This document shows, in pieces, positions 17,860 through 25,258 of a DNA stretch of 64,000 bases. Source of the stretch: UBA2991 sp965221735 (GTDB taxonomy: Bacteria > Chloroflexota > Dehalococcoidia > Tepidiformales > Tepidiformaceae); the NCBI GenBank assembly GCA_965221735.1, contig OZ244910.1:620001-684000 (forward strand). The letters run 5' to 3'. The notes under the pieces were generated by a model that was not told the origin of the DNA, searched no databases, and was given only the letters and a program-made list of their open reading frames with translations. The translations under genes and the position numbers were made by a program. The first letter of the stretch is position 1. Each line of letters opens with the position of its first letter.

Positions 17860-18546
17860 TCAGGCACCTAGCGCATTCTGTGGTGGGTACCAGACCTGGT
17901 AGGTGGCTGCTGTGAGAAAGAACATAATCGCAGCGGGCCAGGTGACCCAGGCCGGAATGCGCCGTCTCATCAGCACGCCCACGCCTATCAACGCAGCCGC
18001 GCCGATCCCCCCCAGGACAAGGATGAGCACCCGGTCGTCTGTGGTGATGCTGTAGCCGGTAACAAGGTTGGGGTAGTCGGCCCTTTGGTAGTTGGGCTCG
18101 ACTTTGGGATCCGGGAAGGCGAGGGTCAGGGCGACGAACAGGGCCTGTGCCAGCAGCATCCCGGCGACTGCGACCATCAGGTGGGGTTGAAAATACGCTG
18201 CCCCGACTGTGATCGGGGTAGTGAGCCCCCCTGCAACCACAAGCGCCAGGGCCGCGAACGTGAAGTCACCATGAGTCCCATAAGGAGACCATGCGTCCCA
18301 GGCGTCGTAGCTGGCGAATCCTCCCGCAAGCAAGAGTACGGCGAGCAAGATGGATGCCCATAACGTGAGGCTTCGTACTCGCAGTCGGGGCGCAGACGCG
18401 CTCACGAAGATCACTGGCGCGACGAGCGCTCCCCAGAGCAGCCACGAGAGGGAGTTCGTAGCGGTCGAGAGCCCCCACAATACTGCCCCAAAGGGAAGAA
18501 ACGTGAGCACTGTGAGCGTGGCAGTCGGCAGTGAGCGCAGCGTCAT
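17860..18546 (-). CDS. polytopic membrane protein, function unknown
   Basis: 228 residues with about seven hydrophobic helices: ~8-25, ~33-50, ~58-80, ~95-112, ~120-145, ~172-192 and ~200-218. No conserved motif is obvious. A hydrophilic loop lies between helices 5 and 6 (DPKVEPNYQRADYP). GAGGGT precedes ATG 18546 closely. It is co-directional with its neighbours but separated by more than 80 bases on each side. Possibly an integral membrane protein restricted to this lineage. Confidence 0.6.
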   Translation of the reverse strand: MTLRSLPTATLTVLTFLPFGAVLWGLSTATNSLSWLLWGALVAPVIFVSASAPRLRVRSLTLWASILLAVLLLAGGFASYDAWDAWSPYGTHGDFTFAALALVVAGGLTTPITVGAAYFQPHLMVAVAGMLLAQALFVALTLAFPDPKVEPNYQRADYPNLVTGYSITTDDRVLILVLGGIGAAALIGVGVLMRRRIPAWVTWPAAIMFFLTAATYQVWYPPQNALGA

Positions 18547-18629
18547 ACCCTCACGCCCACGTGGGCTGGGGGCCCTCCCTCGTGCCGGTTGAGTTCCACG
18601 CTGGCCAGCGTACCGAGCCGATGACGGAA

Positions 18630-19934
18630 TTACCCCAGCCTCCTCCGCTCCCCCTGAGGTGCCTCCGGGTCAAGCAGGCGGTCCTCCTCTGCGCCCCACA
18701 CCCGCCCGATGACGTGCAGCAGCAGGACCGCTGCCACGCCAATCACCCCCGCGATCATCAGCGTCTCGCGAATGCCGATGAGGTCGGCCACCACCCCGAT
18801 CGGCATCGAGAAGATCCCGAACAGGCTCCACGACAGCATGTTCAGGGACTGCACCCGCCCGTGGTAGCGCGAGGCCGAGTACGACAGCGAGAGCGCGTTG
18901 TTGAGCGACTGGAACCCCGCCGATGCCGCGCCCACCAGCAGGATCGCCCCAAGCCCCGCCACGAAGCTGTTGGCGAATCCGAGCAGCGTCACCGACCCCC
19001 CGAAGGCGAACGCCAGCAGGAGCTGCTGTTGCCACGCGCTCGCCTTCCCCGCGATCCCCGCCACCAGCACCACCGCGACCACCGCCCCCACCGCCTGCAC
19101 CGCCGAAAGCACCCCCAGCCCCTCCGAGCCCGCGTTGTAGATGTCTTCCGCGAGCGAGGGCAGGAACGACTGGAAGGGGAAGGCGAACGCCGTCAGCGCG
19201 AACGAGGTCAGGATCAGGATCGCCACCGATGGGCGGCTCCCCACGTAGCGGATGCCGTCCACCAGGTCCCTCGCCGGCGACGTGGCCTCCGCCCGCGCCT
19301 CCGGCTCTCCCGGGGGAAGCCGCCAGACCGTGAGGATCGCGATCAGGAATCCGGTCGCGGTCATGAAGTACACGCCGCCCACGCCGATGAACCAGAGCGA
19401 GATGAACACCCCCGCCAGGGCGGGGCCGACCACTCGCGTCCCGTTCATGCTGAGCTGCTGCAGGACGATGGCGTTCCCCACCGCCTCCCGTCCCACCAGT
19501 GACCCGATGAACGCGTTTCGCGCCGGCCCCATGAACGCGAACCCGACGCCCTGGGTGAAGCTCGCCGCGAGCAGCATCCAGAACTCCATCAGGCCGACCG
19601 CTACCATCAGTGCGATCCAGGCGGAGTTCAGGCAGAGCACCGCCTGCGAGACCAGCAGCGTCCGCCGCTTGGGTAGCCGGTCGGCGATCACGCCGCCCCA
19701 GAGGGTGAACACGAGGCTTGGCGCGCCGAAGGCCAGCATCATCGCCCCCAGCGCCGTGTTCTGCCCCGTCAGGTCGAAGGCGAGCCAGCCCCTCGCGACG
19801 ATCTGCATCTGCATCCCGAAGAACGAGAACACCGTTCCCGTCCAGAGCAGCCGGTAGTGCGCGTTTTCCAGCGCATAGAAGTTCCGCTGGAAGTAGCTCG
19901 CCGTCCCCCGCAGCCCCTCCCCCGCCCGAAGCAC
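18630..19934 (-). CDS. MFS transporter
   Basis: 434 residues and about twelve membrane helices. The N-terminus (NAHYRLLWTGTVFSFFGMQM) and the motif-A loop (WGGVIADRLPKRRTLLVSQA) are typical of the enterobactin-exporter-like MFS_3 group. The substrate is unknown. The GTG start lies 10 bases after the tmk stop, so it is likely the last gene of the pdxT-R3H-tmk row. It ends in a basic tail (EAPQGERRRLG). Confidence 0.88.
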   Translation of the reverse strand: MLRAGEGLRGTASYFQRNFYALENAHYRLLWTGTVFSFFGMQMQIVARGWLAFDLTGQNTALGAMMLAFGAPSLVFTLWGGVIADRLPKRRTLLVSQAVLCLNSAWIALMVAVGLMEFWMLLAASFTQGVGFAFMGPARNAFIGSLVGREAVGNAIVLQQLSMNGTRVVGPALAGVFISLWFIGVGGVYFMTATGFLIAILTVWRLPPGEPEARAEATSPARDLVDGIRYVGSRPSVAILILTSFALTAFAFPFQSFLPSLAEDIYNAGSEGLGVLSAVQAVGAVVAVVLVAGIAGKASAWQQQLLLAFAFGGSVTLLGFANSFVAGLGAILLVGAASAGFQSLNNALSLSYSASRYHGRVQSLNMLSWSLFGIFSMPIGVVADLIGIRETLMIAGVIGVAAVLLLHVIGRVWGAEEDRLLDPEAPQGERRRLG

Positions 19935-19944
19935 GTGTTGCCGC

Positions 19945-20586
19945 TTACCCGCCCGACGGGATGCCCAGCAGTTCGGCGACGGCCTCCCAGGCCGCTGCCT
20001 CCACCGCCTCCGGCGCCTGCGTGGCGTCGATCTCGAGCCACGTCCCTTCCGGCGCCTGCGCCAGCTGCTGGCGATACCCTTCGCGAACCCGCTCGTGGAA
20101 GGCTGGCCCCTCGCGCCCCGTCGCCGGGCCGCCCTGCTCTCCCTGCTTCCGTTGCAGCCCCACCTCCGGCGGCAGGTCGAGGTAGATCGTCAGGTCCGGC
20201 GTGAGTCCCTGCGTTGCGGAGGCGTTCGCCTCGGCCAGCCGCTTCAGGTCCAGGCCCCGCCCGTATCCCTGGTAGGCGACCGTGCTCGCCCGGAAGCGGT
20301 CGCAGAGAACGGTCGCCCCTCCCTCCAGCGCCGGCTTGATCACACGGGCCACGAGCTCCGATCGCGCCAGCAGGAACGCGAACGCCTCGGCCCACGGCGT
20401 CAGCGACTGCCCCAGCAACTCGCGCGCCTGCTCGCCTGCGGGGGTGCCCCCCGGTTCCCGTACCTCGATCGTGTGGACGCCCGCCGTCTCCAGCCGCCGC
20501 GCGAGCCGCGTGGCCAGCAGGCTCTTGCCCGCCCCCTCGCCCCCTTCGAAGACGATGAAGCGCCCTTCCGAACCCTCGCTCGTCAC
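19945..20586 (-). CDS. tmk: thymidylate kinase
   Basis: A 213-residue kinase phosphorylating dTMP to dTDP. Seen: P-loop FEGGEGAGKS, the REPGGTPAGEQARELL substrate loop, DRFRASTVAYQGYGRG (DR(Y/F) motif), and DLTIYLDLPPEVGLQRKQ. The GTG start overlaps the TGA of the R3H ATPase gene (GTGA), so the pair is translationally coupled. Confidence 0.95.
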   Translation of the reverse strand: MTSEGSEGRFIVFEGGEGAGKSLLATRLARRLETAGVHTIEVREPGGTPAGEQARELLGQSLTPWAEAFAFLLARSELVARVIKPALEGGATVLCDRFRASTVAYQGYGRGLDLKRLAEANASATQGLTPDLTIYLDLPPEVGLQRKQGEQGGPATGREGPAFHERVREGYRQQLAQAPEGTWLEIDATQAPEAVEAAAWEAVAELLGIPSGG

Positions 20587-22154
20587 CGTCCGCCCGACCG
20601 CGGTGGTTCGGGCAGGATGCGTACGCGCCGCTCCGGCTCCGAACCGTGGCTCTCGCTGTCGAGATTGAAGCGCCCGGCCAGCTCGTGCTGGACACGCCGG
20701 ATGTAGCTGTTCGCGGGCGCCAACTCCAGCGCGCGCCCGTCCGTGAGCACCTGCGCGATCGCCTCTTCCGTCTCGCGGTACGCCTCCGCCACCGGATCGC
20801 GACGCGCGCGCTGGCCGCGGAACTGGAGCAGCACCTGCTCCATCTGGAAGAGCGTGTTGCTCTTGATCACGTAGATGGGCAGCGAGCGCTCCTCCGCCTC
20901 GCGTACGGGGGCGGGCTTCTTCCGGTAGGAGTGGCGCAGGGTAATGAGCGCGTCGGCGTTCCGCAGGTCGTCGACGATCCGGATGGGCACGCCGGTCTCC
21001 TGGATCGCCTGCACGAGCCGCCCGCGTGAGAGCCCGAACGGGAACAGTCGCGTCTCGGGCTCTTGCGCCGCCGCCCCGTTCCCCTCCTGGCCCCGCGCCT
21101 TCGCGACGGGTGCGGCGGGCTCCGGCTCCTCGTGCGCGACCGTCGTGATGGTCCCCTCGTCCGTCAGCTCGCGAACTTCAGGCGGCGCCTGGAAGCCGCG
21201 CAGCTTCGCGTCGACGGTCGCCCCCACGTCCTCGTGCAGGGCTACCCGCCGCCACCCCTGGATCTCGATCACCGCGTCGAAGGTGGGTGGCGCCATCCGC
21301 TCAAGGATCGACTTCTGCGTGCCCCGCCGCCGCGCTTCCTCGTCGCTCAGCGTCACCGATTGGATGCCGCCGATGAGGTCGCAGAGCGTCGGGTTGGCCA
21401 TCAGGTTCTCGAGCGTGTTGCCGTGCGCCGTGCCCACCAGCTGCACGCCTCGCTCCGCGATCGTCCGCGCCGCCGACGCCTCCAGCTCCGTCCCGATCTC
21501 GTCGATCACGATGACCTCGGGCATGTGGTTCTCGACCGCCTCGATCATCACGCCGTGCTGCAGCGCCGGCGTCGATACCTGCATCCGCCGCGCCCCGCCG
21601 ATCGCCGGGTGGGGAATGTCGCCGTCGCCGCCGATCTCGTTCGACGTATCCACGATCACGACGCGCTTGTTCGCCTCGTCCGCGAGCACCCGCGCGACCT
21701 CGCGCAGCATCGTCGTCTTGCCCACGCCCGGGCGTCCCAGCAGGAGGATGCTGTTCCCGCTCATCACGAGGTCCTCGATGATTCGGATCGTCCCGTAGAC
21801 CGCGCGCCCGATGCGGCAGGTCAGCCCCACGACCTTCCCCCGCCGGTTGCGGATGGCCGAGATGCGATGCAGCGTCCGCTCGATGCCGGCCCGGTTGTCG
21901 TCCCCGAACTCGCCCACGCGGGAGATCACGAAGTCGAGGTCCTCCTCCGTCACCTCGCGGTGGCTGAGCACGATCTCGCGGTTCGGGTAGCGCGCCTCCG
22001 GCAGCCGCCCCAGGTCCAGCACGACCTCGAGCAGCTCGCTGCGGTGGTCCTCCGCCTCCAGCGTCTCGGCGAGGCGAGGCGGGAGCGTCTCGATGAGCGC
22101 GTCGAGGTCGTCGGTCACGATCCGCTCGGGCGCCGTTCCGTTCCCCTCGGTCAT
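20583..22154 (-). CDS. AAA ATPase with C-terminal R3H domain (Ycf45/SpoIIIAA-like)
   Basis: 523 residues. The central ATPase has Walker A LGRPGVGKTTMLREVA, Walker B VIVIDEIG, and TAHGNTLENL after it, close to SpoIIIAA and the cyanobacterial/plastid Ycf45 proteins. A Pro/Glu-rich linker leads to a second small domain and a C-terminal R3H motif (NSYIRRVQHELAGRF), which binds single-stranded nucleic acid. Its cellular role is not established. I choose ATG 22154 because TAGCGT sits 7 bases upstream; the GTG at 22160 is only one base from that box. It is coupled to tmk. Confidence 0.9.
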   Translation of the reverse strand: MTEGNGTAPERIVTDDLDALIETLPPRLAETLEAEDHRSELLEVVLDLGRLPEARYPNREIVLSHREVTEEDLDFVISRVGEFGDDNRAGIERTLHRISAIRNRRGKVVGLTCRIGRAVYGTIRIIEDLVMSGNSILLLGRPGVGKTTMLREVARVLADEANKRVVIVDTSNEIGGDGDIPHPAIGGARRMQVSTPALQHGVMIEAVENHMPEVIVIDEIGTELEASAARTIAERGVQLVGTAHGNTLENLMANPTLCDLIGGIQSVTLSDEEARRRGTQKSILERMAPPTFDAVIEIQGWRRVALHEDVGATVDAKLRGFQAPPEVRELTDEGTITTVAHEEPEPAAPVAKARGQEGNGAAAQEPETRLFPFGLSRGRLVQAIQETGVPIRIVDDLRNADALITLRHSYRKKPAPVREAEERSLPIYVIKSNTLFQMEQVLLQFRGQRARRDPVAEAYRETEEAIAQVLTDGRALELAPANSYIRRVQHELAGRFNLDSESHGSEPERRVRILPEPPRSGGR

Positions 22155-22161
22155 CGCCACT

Positions 22162-22167
22162 ACGCTA
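22162..22167 (-). promoter_or_regulatory. -10 box TAGCGT, internal leaderless promoter
   Basis: The minus strand reads TAGCGT seven bases before ATG 22154. It lies between pdxT and the R3H ATPase gene, so the row may have an internal promoter. Confidence 0.35.
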
Positions 22168-22194
22168 CCCCTACCGCGTGCACTTGTCCGTAGC

Positions 22195-22794
22195 TCATGC
22201 GCCCGCGCCCGCCTTTGGCCGCTCGGCCGCCCCGATCGTGAGGAAATACTCGTGCAGCCGCGTGTCCCCGCCCAGCTCCGGGTGGAACGCGGTCGCCAGC
22301 AGGTTCCCCTGGCGCGCCGCCACGATGGCCCCGTCGTCCAGCCGCCCCAGCACCTCCACGCCCTCGCCGGCGGACTCGATGATCGGCGCCCGGATGAAGA
22401 TCGCGTGGAACGGCCCGCCCGAGAGGCCCTTCATCTCGACGTTCGCCTCGAAGCTATCGACCTGCCGCCCGAAGGCATTGCGCGCCACCGACACGTCCAT
22501 GGTCTCGATGCCCGGCCGGTCGAGGTCGTCGACCTGCTTCGCCAGCAGGATGGCGCCCGCGCAGGTGCCCCACACGGGGCGGCCGCTCGCGCAGAACGCC
22601 CGCAGCGGCTCGGTGAATCCGTACCGCAGGATCAGTCGCGCGATCGTCGTGCTTTCGCCGCCGGGGATGATGAGCGAGTCCAGCGCATCGAGCTGGTCCG
22701 GGCGGCGCACCTCGGCGGATGCCTGCCCGATGCTCGCAAGCATCTCGGAGTGCTCCCGGAAGTCGCCCTGCAGGGCGAGAATGCCCGTGGTCAC
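22195..22794 (-). CDS. pdxT: pyridoxal 5'-phosphate synthase glutaminase subunit
   Basis: A 199-residue class I glutamine amidotransferase that feeds ammonia to PdxS in vitamin B6 synthesis. Seen: ILALQGDFREH, the PGGESTTI oxyanion region, nucleophile Cys in VWGTCAGAILLA, and the catalytic His-Glu in AFHPELGGDTRLH. The GTG start at 22794 lacks a clear ribosome site. A TACAAT box at 22846-22851 gives a ~45-base leader. pdxS, normally adjacent, is not in the window. Confidence 0.95.
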   Translation of the reverse strand: MTTGILALQGDFREHSEMLASIGQASAEVRRPDQLDALDSLIIPGGESTTIARLILRYGFTEPLRAFCASGRPVWGTCAGAILLAKQVDDLDRPGIETMDVSVARNAFGRQVDSFEANVEMKGLSGGPFHAIFIRAPIIESAGEGVEVLGRLDDGAIVAARQGNLLATAFHPELGGDTRLHEYFLTIGAAERPKAGAGA

Positions 22795-22845
22795 GTTGCG
22801 TGCGTCCCGCCAGATCGTTCGCGTCCAGGCCCCATGCGCCCTGCG

Positions 22846-22851
22846 ATTGTA
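22846..22851 (-). promoter_or_regulatory. -10 box TACAAT upstream of pdxT
   Basis: The minus strand reads TACAAT, the best consensus match in this intergenic region. It predicts a start near 22839 and a leader of about 45 bases. Confidence 0.4.
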
Positions 22852-22885
22852 GCAGCCGCGCGAAACCCGCCCCGTCCCGAGCCGC

Positions 22886-22891
22886 TATCCT
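22886..22891 (+). promoter_or_regulatory. -10 box TATCCT of the PPOX-type gene
   Basis: TATCCT lies 20 bases before ATG 22912. The short leader contains AAGGAGG. Confidence 0.35.
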
Positions 22892-22911
22892 GTCGCCCGC
22901 AAGGAGGCGCC

Positions 22912-23340
22912 ATGCCCGCCCAACTCACCCCCGAGGAAGTGAACGAGTTCCTCGACAGCCGCCCCGGCTGGATCACTTTCACCTCCGTCGGCAGCGACGG
23001 CTATCCCCACAGCGTCCCGATTGGCTACTTCCGCGTGGACGACGCCGTCTACATCGGCTGCCGCGACCGCACCCAGAAGGTGCTCAACGCCCAGCGCAAT
23101 CCGAAGGTCAGCCTCTCGCTCGAGAGCGGCAGCACCATGCAGGACATCAAGGGCATCCTCATCCAGGGCGACGCCACCGTCGTCAACACCCCCGACGAGC
23201 TCCTTGAGCTGACTCGCGAGGCCGCCCGCCGCCGGGGCGCCCCCGAATCCGTGCTCCCCACCGAGCCTCCGCCCGGCGCCGCCTACATCAAGGTCACGCC
23301 GACGAAGATCATTTCCTGGGACTACTCAAGGCCCGGTTAG
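22912..23340 (+). CDS. PPOX-class flavin/deazaflavin-binding split-barrel protein
   Basis: 142 residues of the pyridoxamine-phosphate-oxidase-like split barrel, which binds FMN or F420 and reduces or oxidises small molecules. Visible: ITFTSVGSDGYPHSVPIGYF, the strand VYIGCRDRTQKVLNAQRNPKVSLSLE (helix then strand), and IQGDATVV. The terminal segment YIKVTPTKIISWD is typical of the F420/FMN group. AAGGAGG with ideal spacing fixes the start at 22912; the open frame upstream is antisense to pdxT. The substrate is unknown. Confidence 0.88.
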   Translation: MPAQLTPEEVNEFLDSRPGWITFTSVGSDGYPHSVPIGYFRVDDAVYIGCRDRTQKVLNAQRNPKVSLSLESGSTMQDIKGILIQGDATVVNTPDELLELTREAARRRGAPESVLPTEPPPGAAYIKVTPTKIISWDYSRPG

Positions 23341-23351
23341 GCCGTCCCCCA

Positions 23352-23472
23352 CTCAGCCGCGCGCAGCGAAGCGGAGCGCGGCGCTCTCCTCAGCGAGCGT
23401 AGCGAGCGCTCTCCTCAGCCGCGCGCGAGCGCGGCGCTCCACTCAGGCGGGCTACTGCCCGCCGCTCTCCTC
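23352..23472 (+). repeat. hairpin repeat cluster 1 (four units)
   Basis: Four head-to-tail units begin with CTCAG at 23352, 23389, 23414 and 23442. Each has CTCAG, an inverted-repeat stem, a short loop, the matching stem arm, and GCTC(T)CCTC. Stems differ but stay paired: GCCGCGC/GCGCGGC, GAGCG/CGCTC and GGCGGGC/GCCCGCC. The last unit runs into the 3' end of the convergent alkyltransferase-like gene and supplies its last codons. It lies between convergent genes and may also work as a terminator. Confidence 0.85.
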
Positions 23473-23784
23473 GTCTGGCCACCAGCGGAACACCCGCAGG
23501 TCGACCGTGTCCGCCGCGTCGAACACGACCCCCTCGCCCTCAAGCAGCTCGCGCTGCAGGTCTGCCCCGTATCCCCGCCCGCGCAGGCTGATCCCGCCCT
23601 TCGCGTTGATCACCCGCCACCAGGGCGTGTCCGTGTCGTGCGGAAGCGCCCGTAACGCGTACCCCACCGCCCGCGCCGCCGCCGGCGCTCCCAGCACCAC
23701 CGCCACCTGCCCGTATGTCACAACCCGCCCGCGCGGCACCTCCCGCACGAACGCCCACACCCGCTGGTAGAAGTTCGGCGCCAA
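23452..23784 (-). CDS. alkyltransferase-like (ATL) protein
   Basis: A 110-residue protein matching the DNA-binding domain of O6-alkylguanine-DNA alkyltransferase: VPRGRVVTYGQVAVVLG (helix-turn-helix and Tyr), RAVGYALRALP with the arginine finger, and the active-site segment. There the usual PCHRV reads PWWRV, so the acceptor cysteine is replaced by Trp as in ATL proteins, which bind O6-alkylguanine and hand it to excision repair rather than repair it. A TTG start lies four bases after the upstream gene's stop. The C-terminal residues ESGGQ are encoded by a hairpin repeat. Confidence 0.85.
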   Translation of the reverse strand: MAPNFYQRVWAFVREVPRGRVVTYGQVAVVLGAPAAARAVGYALRALPHDTDTPWWRVINAKGGISLRGRGYGADLQRELLEGEGVVFDAADTVDLRVFRWWPDEESGGQ

Positions 23785-23787
23785 CGC

Positions 23788-25143
23788 TCAGCCGGACCAC
23801 TGGTGCTTGTCGAGGTCGATGTGACCGTCCGCGTCGACGGTCACGCCGTCGTCTGCGAGTAGATTCTGCTGCCAGTTAGGGCGCTCCGGGTCGTCGAAGC
23901 TGATTCCGCCTGCGCTGTTGACCACGCGCCACCACGGCACGTCCGTGTCCTCGGGAAGCGCTCTGATCCATGACCCGACAGCCTGCGCGACGCTTCCGAC
24001 CTCGTGTGCCACCTGCCCATAAGTGACAACTCTCCCCTTCGGCACGCTCCCCACGAAGTCCCGAAGCCGTGTGTCGACTGGTGTGATAGGAGCTTCAACC
24101 CACAACTCCAGCGCAGCTCTCACGAACTCCAGAAGAGGCTCTCGTTGCTCGGCCCACTGTTCCTCGCTCCTGACTACGACCTCCGAGCCCCCTCCTTGAA
24201 AACGGTCCTGGACAGCAATGGCCGTGGACTCCAGCAGGGGGAGTGCGTCCCTATAGCGCTCCAGTGCCGCTACTGGCAGACCGATGGAGATCGTTCCCGC
24301 CCCGAAGTCCGCTAGAACGCTGGAGAACACGAGGTCGCGAGTTCGGCTGCTAACCGGATCTGTTGCCTTCAGGTGCAGGCTGATTCCGGTCTGTAGCGTC
24401 TCTTCCGTCGCTTCCGATGGCAGTGCCTCCCGCAAGGTTCCGAAGATGTCTCTGAAGAGGTCCGTTAGTCCACTCTGCGCCAACTGGACATCTAGGTTTG
24501 CTCTTCTCTCACTGATGCCGGGGCGGCGGTGGCGTGGGGGTGGTGGGACATCGCGTTCAACATCAACCTGGCGTGCCAGCAACCTCTCGCCCCTGTGCCG
24601 AAAGCCGTGGAAGGTCAGCACCGATAGGTCGAGGCCATATCCGGAGAGGAACTGCGCCATCCGTTCGGCTCGCTCGTCACTGCCAAGGCCAACTAGCACC
24701 AGCCTCAAGGGGAAGAGGCTGCCTAGTTCGCTTGACGAATACTGGTCGGGGTATCGACCGCGATACCACTCTTCGAAGTCATCGATGTCCTCAATCCCAC
24801 CCTGTCCCGACTGGTCCGCGATGAGACTCGTAAGTTCATCAACGGGCATTGCATCCAATGAGGAGGCGTAGTCAATGCACTGAGTGATCGCATCTCGAGT
24901 CAGCGCGCCCCGCTTGAGTTCGAATACGACCATCCGTCCGCCAGCGTCGACACCCAGTAAGTCCAACGGCCCACCCTCTGTAGGCGTCTGGCGTCCCACA
25001 AGCCGCAGGCCGACTTCCAGTAGGTCGGGATGTCGTACAAGAGTCTCTTCCAAGCCCTCTTCAGAGGCCCAACCCCTCAAGCTCTCCACTGCTTCGATGT
25101 CGTCGGGTCCACGAATGGACCAGACCTTGAGTTCGTCTGCCAT
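23788..25143 (-). CDS. NucS-like PD-(D/E)XK nuclease fused to an alkyltransferase-like domain
   Basis: 451 residues in three parts. Residues ~25-195 resemble the nuclease half of NucS/DUF91: HPDLLEVGLRLVGRQTPTEG, catalytic D61 (GGPLDLLGVD), E75 and K77 (VVFELKRG), then AITQCIDYASSL. Residues ~200-350 are an uncharacterised linker domain. Residues ~355-451 are a second ATL domain (VPKGRVVTYGQVAHEVG, SWIRALP, PWWRVV at 403-408), again with Trp in place of the acceptor Cys. The start at 25143 has GGGAGGAG upstream. The GC content looks lower than in flanking genes. It probably senses alkylated DNA and cuts near it; this is inference. Confidence 0.85.
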   Translation of the reverse strand: MADELKVWSIRGPDDIEAVESLRGWASEEGLEETLVRHPDLLEVGLRLVGRQTPTEGGPLDLLGVDAGGRMVVFELKRGALTRDAITQCIDYASSLDAMPVDELTSLIADQSGQGGIEDIDDFEEWYRGRYPDQYSSSELGSLFPLRLVLVGLGSDERAERMAQFLSGYGLDLSVLTFHGFRHRGERLLARQVDVERDVPPPPRHRRPGISERRANLDVQLAQSGLTDLFRDIFGTLREALPSEATEETLQTGISLHLKATDPVSSRTRDLVFSSVLADFGAGTISIGLPVAALERYRDALPLLESTAIAVQDRFQGGGSEVVVRSEEQWAEQREPLLEFVRAALELWVEAPITPVDTRLRDFVGSVPKGRVVTYGQVAHEVGSVAQAVGSWIRALPEDTDVPWWRVVNSAGGISFDDPERPNWQQNLLADDGVTVDADGHIDLDKHQWSG

Positions 25144-25163
25144 GATGTTGCTCCTCCCGTTCA

Positions 25164-25256
25164 CTCAGCCACGCGACAGCGTGGCGCTTTCCTCAGGCGG
25201 GCGGCAGCCCGCCGCTCTCCTCCCCCTCAGCCGCGCGACAGCGCGGCGCTCTCCTC
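25164..25256 (+). repeat. hairpin repeat cluster 2 (three units)
   Basis: Units begin with CTCAG at 25164, 25192 and 25226. Stems are GCCACGC-GACA-GCGTGGC, GGCGGGC-GGCA-GCCCGCC and GCCGCGC-GACA-GCGCGGC, each followed by GCTxTCCTC. The first stem differs from the third by one base on each arm, compensating the pair. The cluster fills the space between the acyl-CoA dehydrogenase stop and the nuclease-ATL start on the minus strand. Confidence 0.88.
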
Positions 25257-25258
25257 CC

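Noticed and set aside
23352..23472. CRISPR array
   Set aside because: The clustered units abut or nearly abut each other, without unique spacers of constant length. Each unit is itself a hairpin, and no cas genes are nearby.
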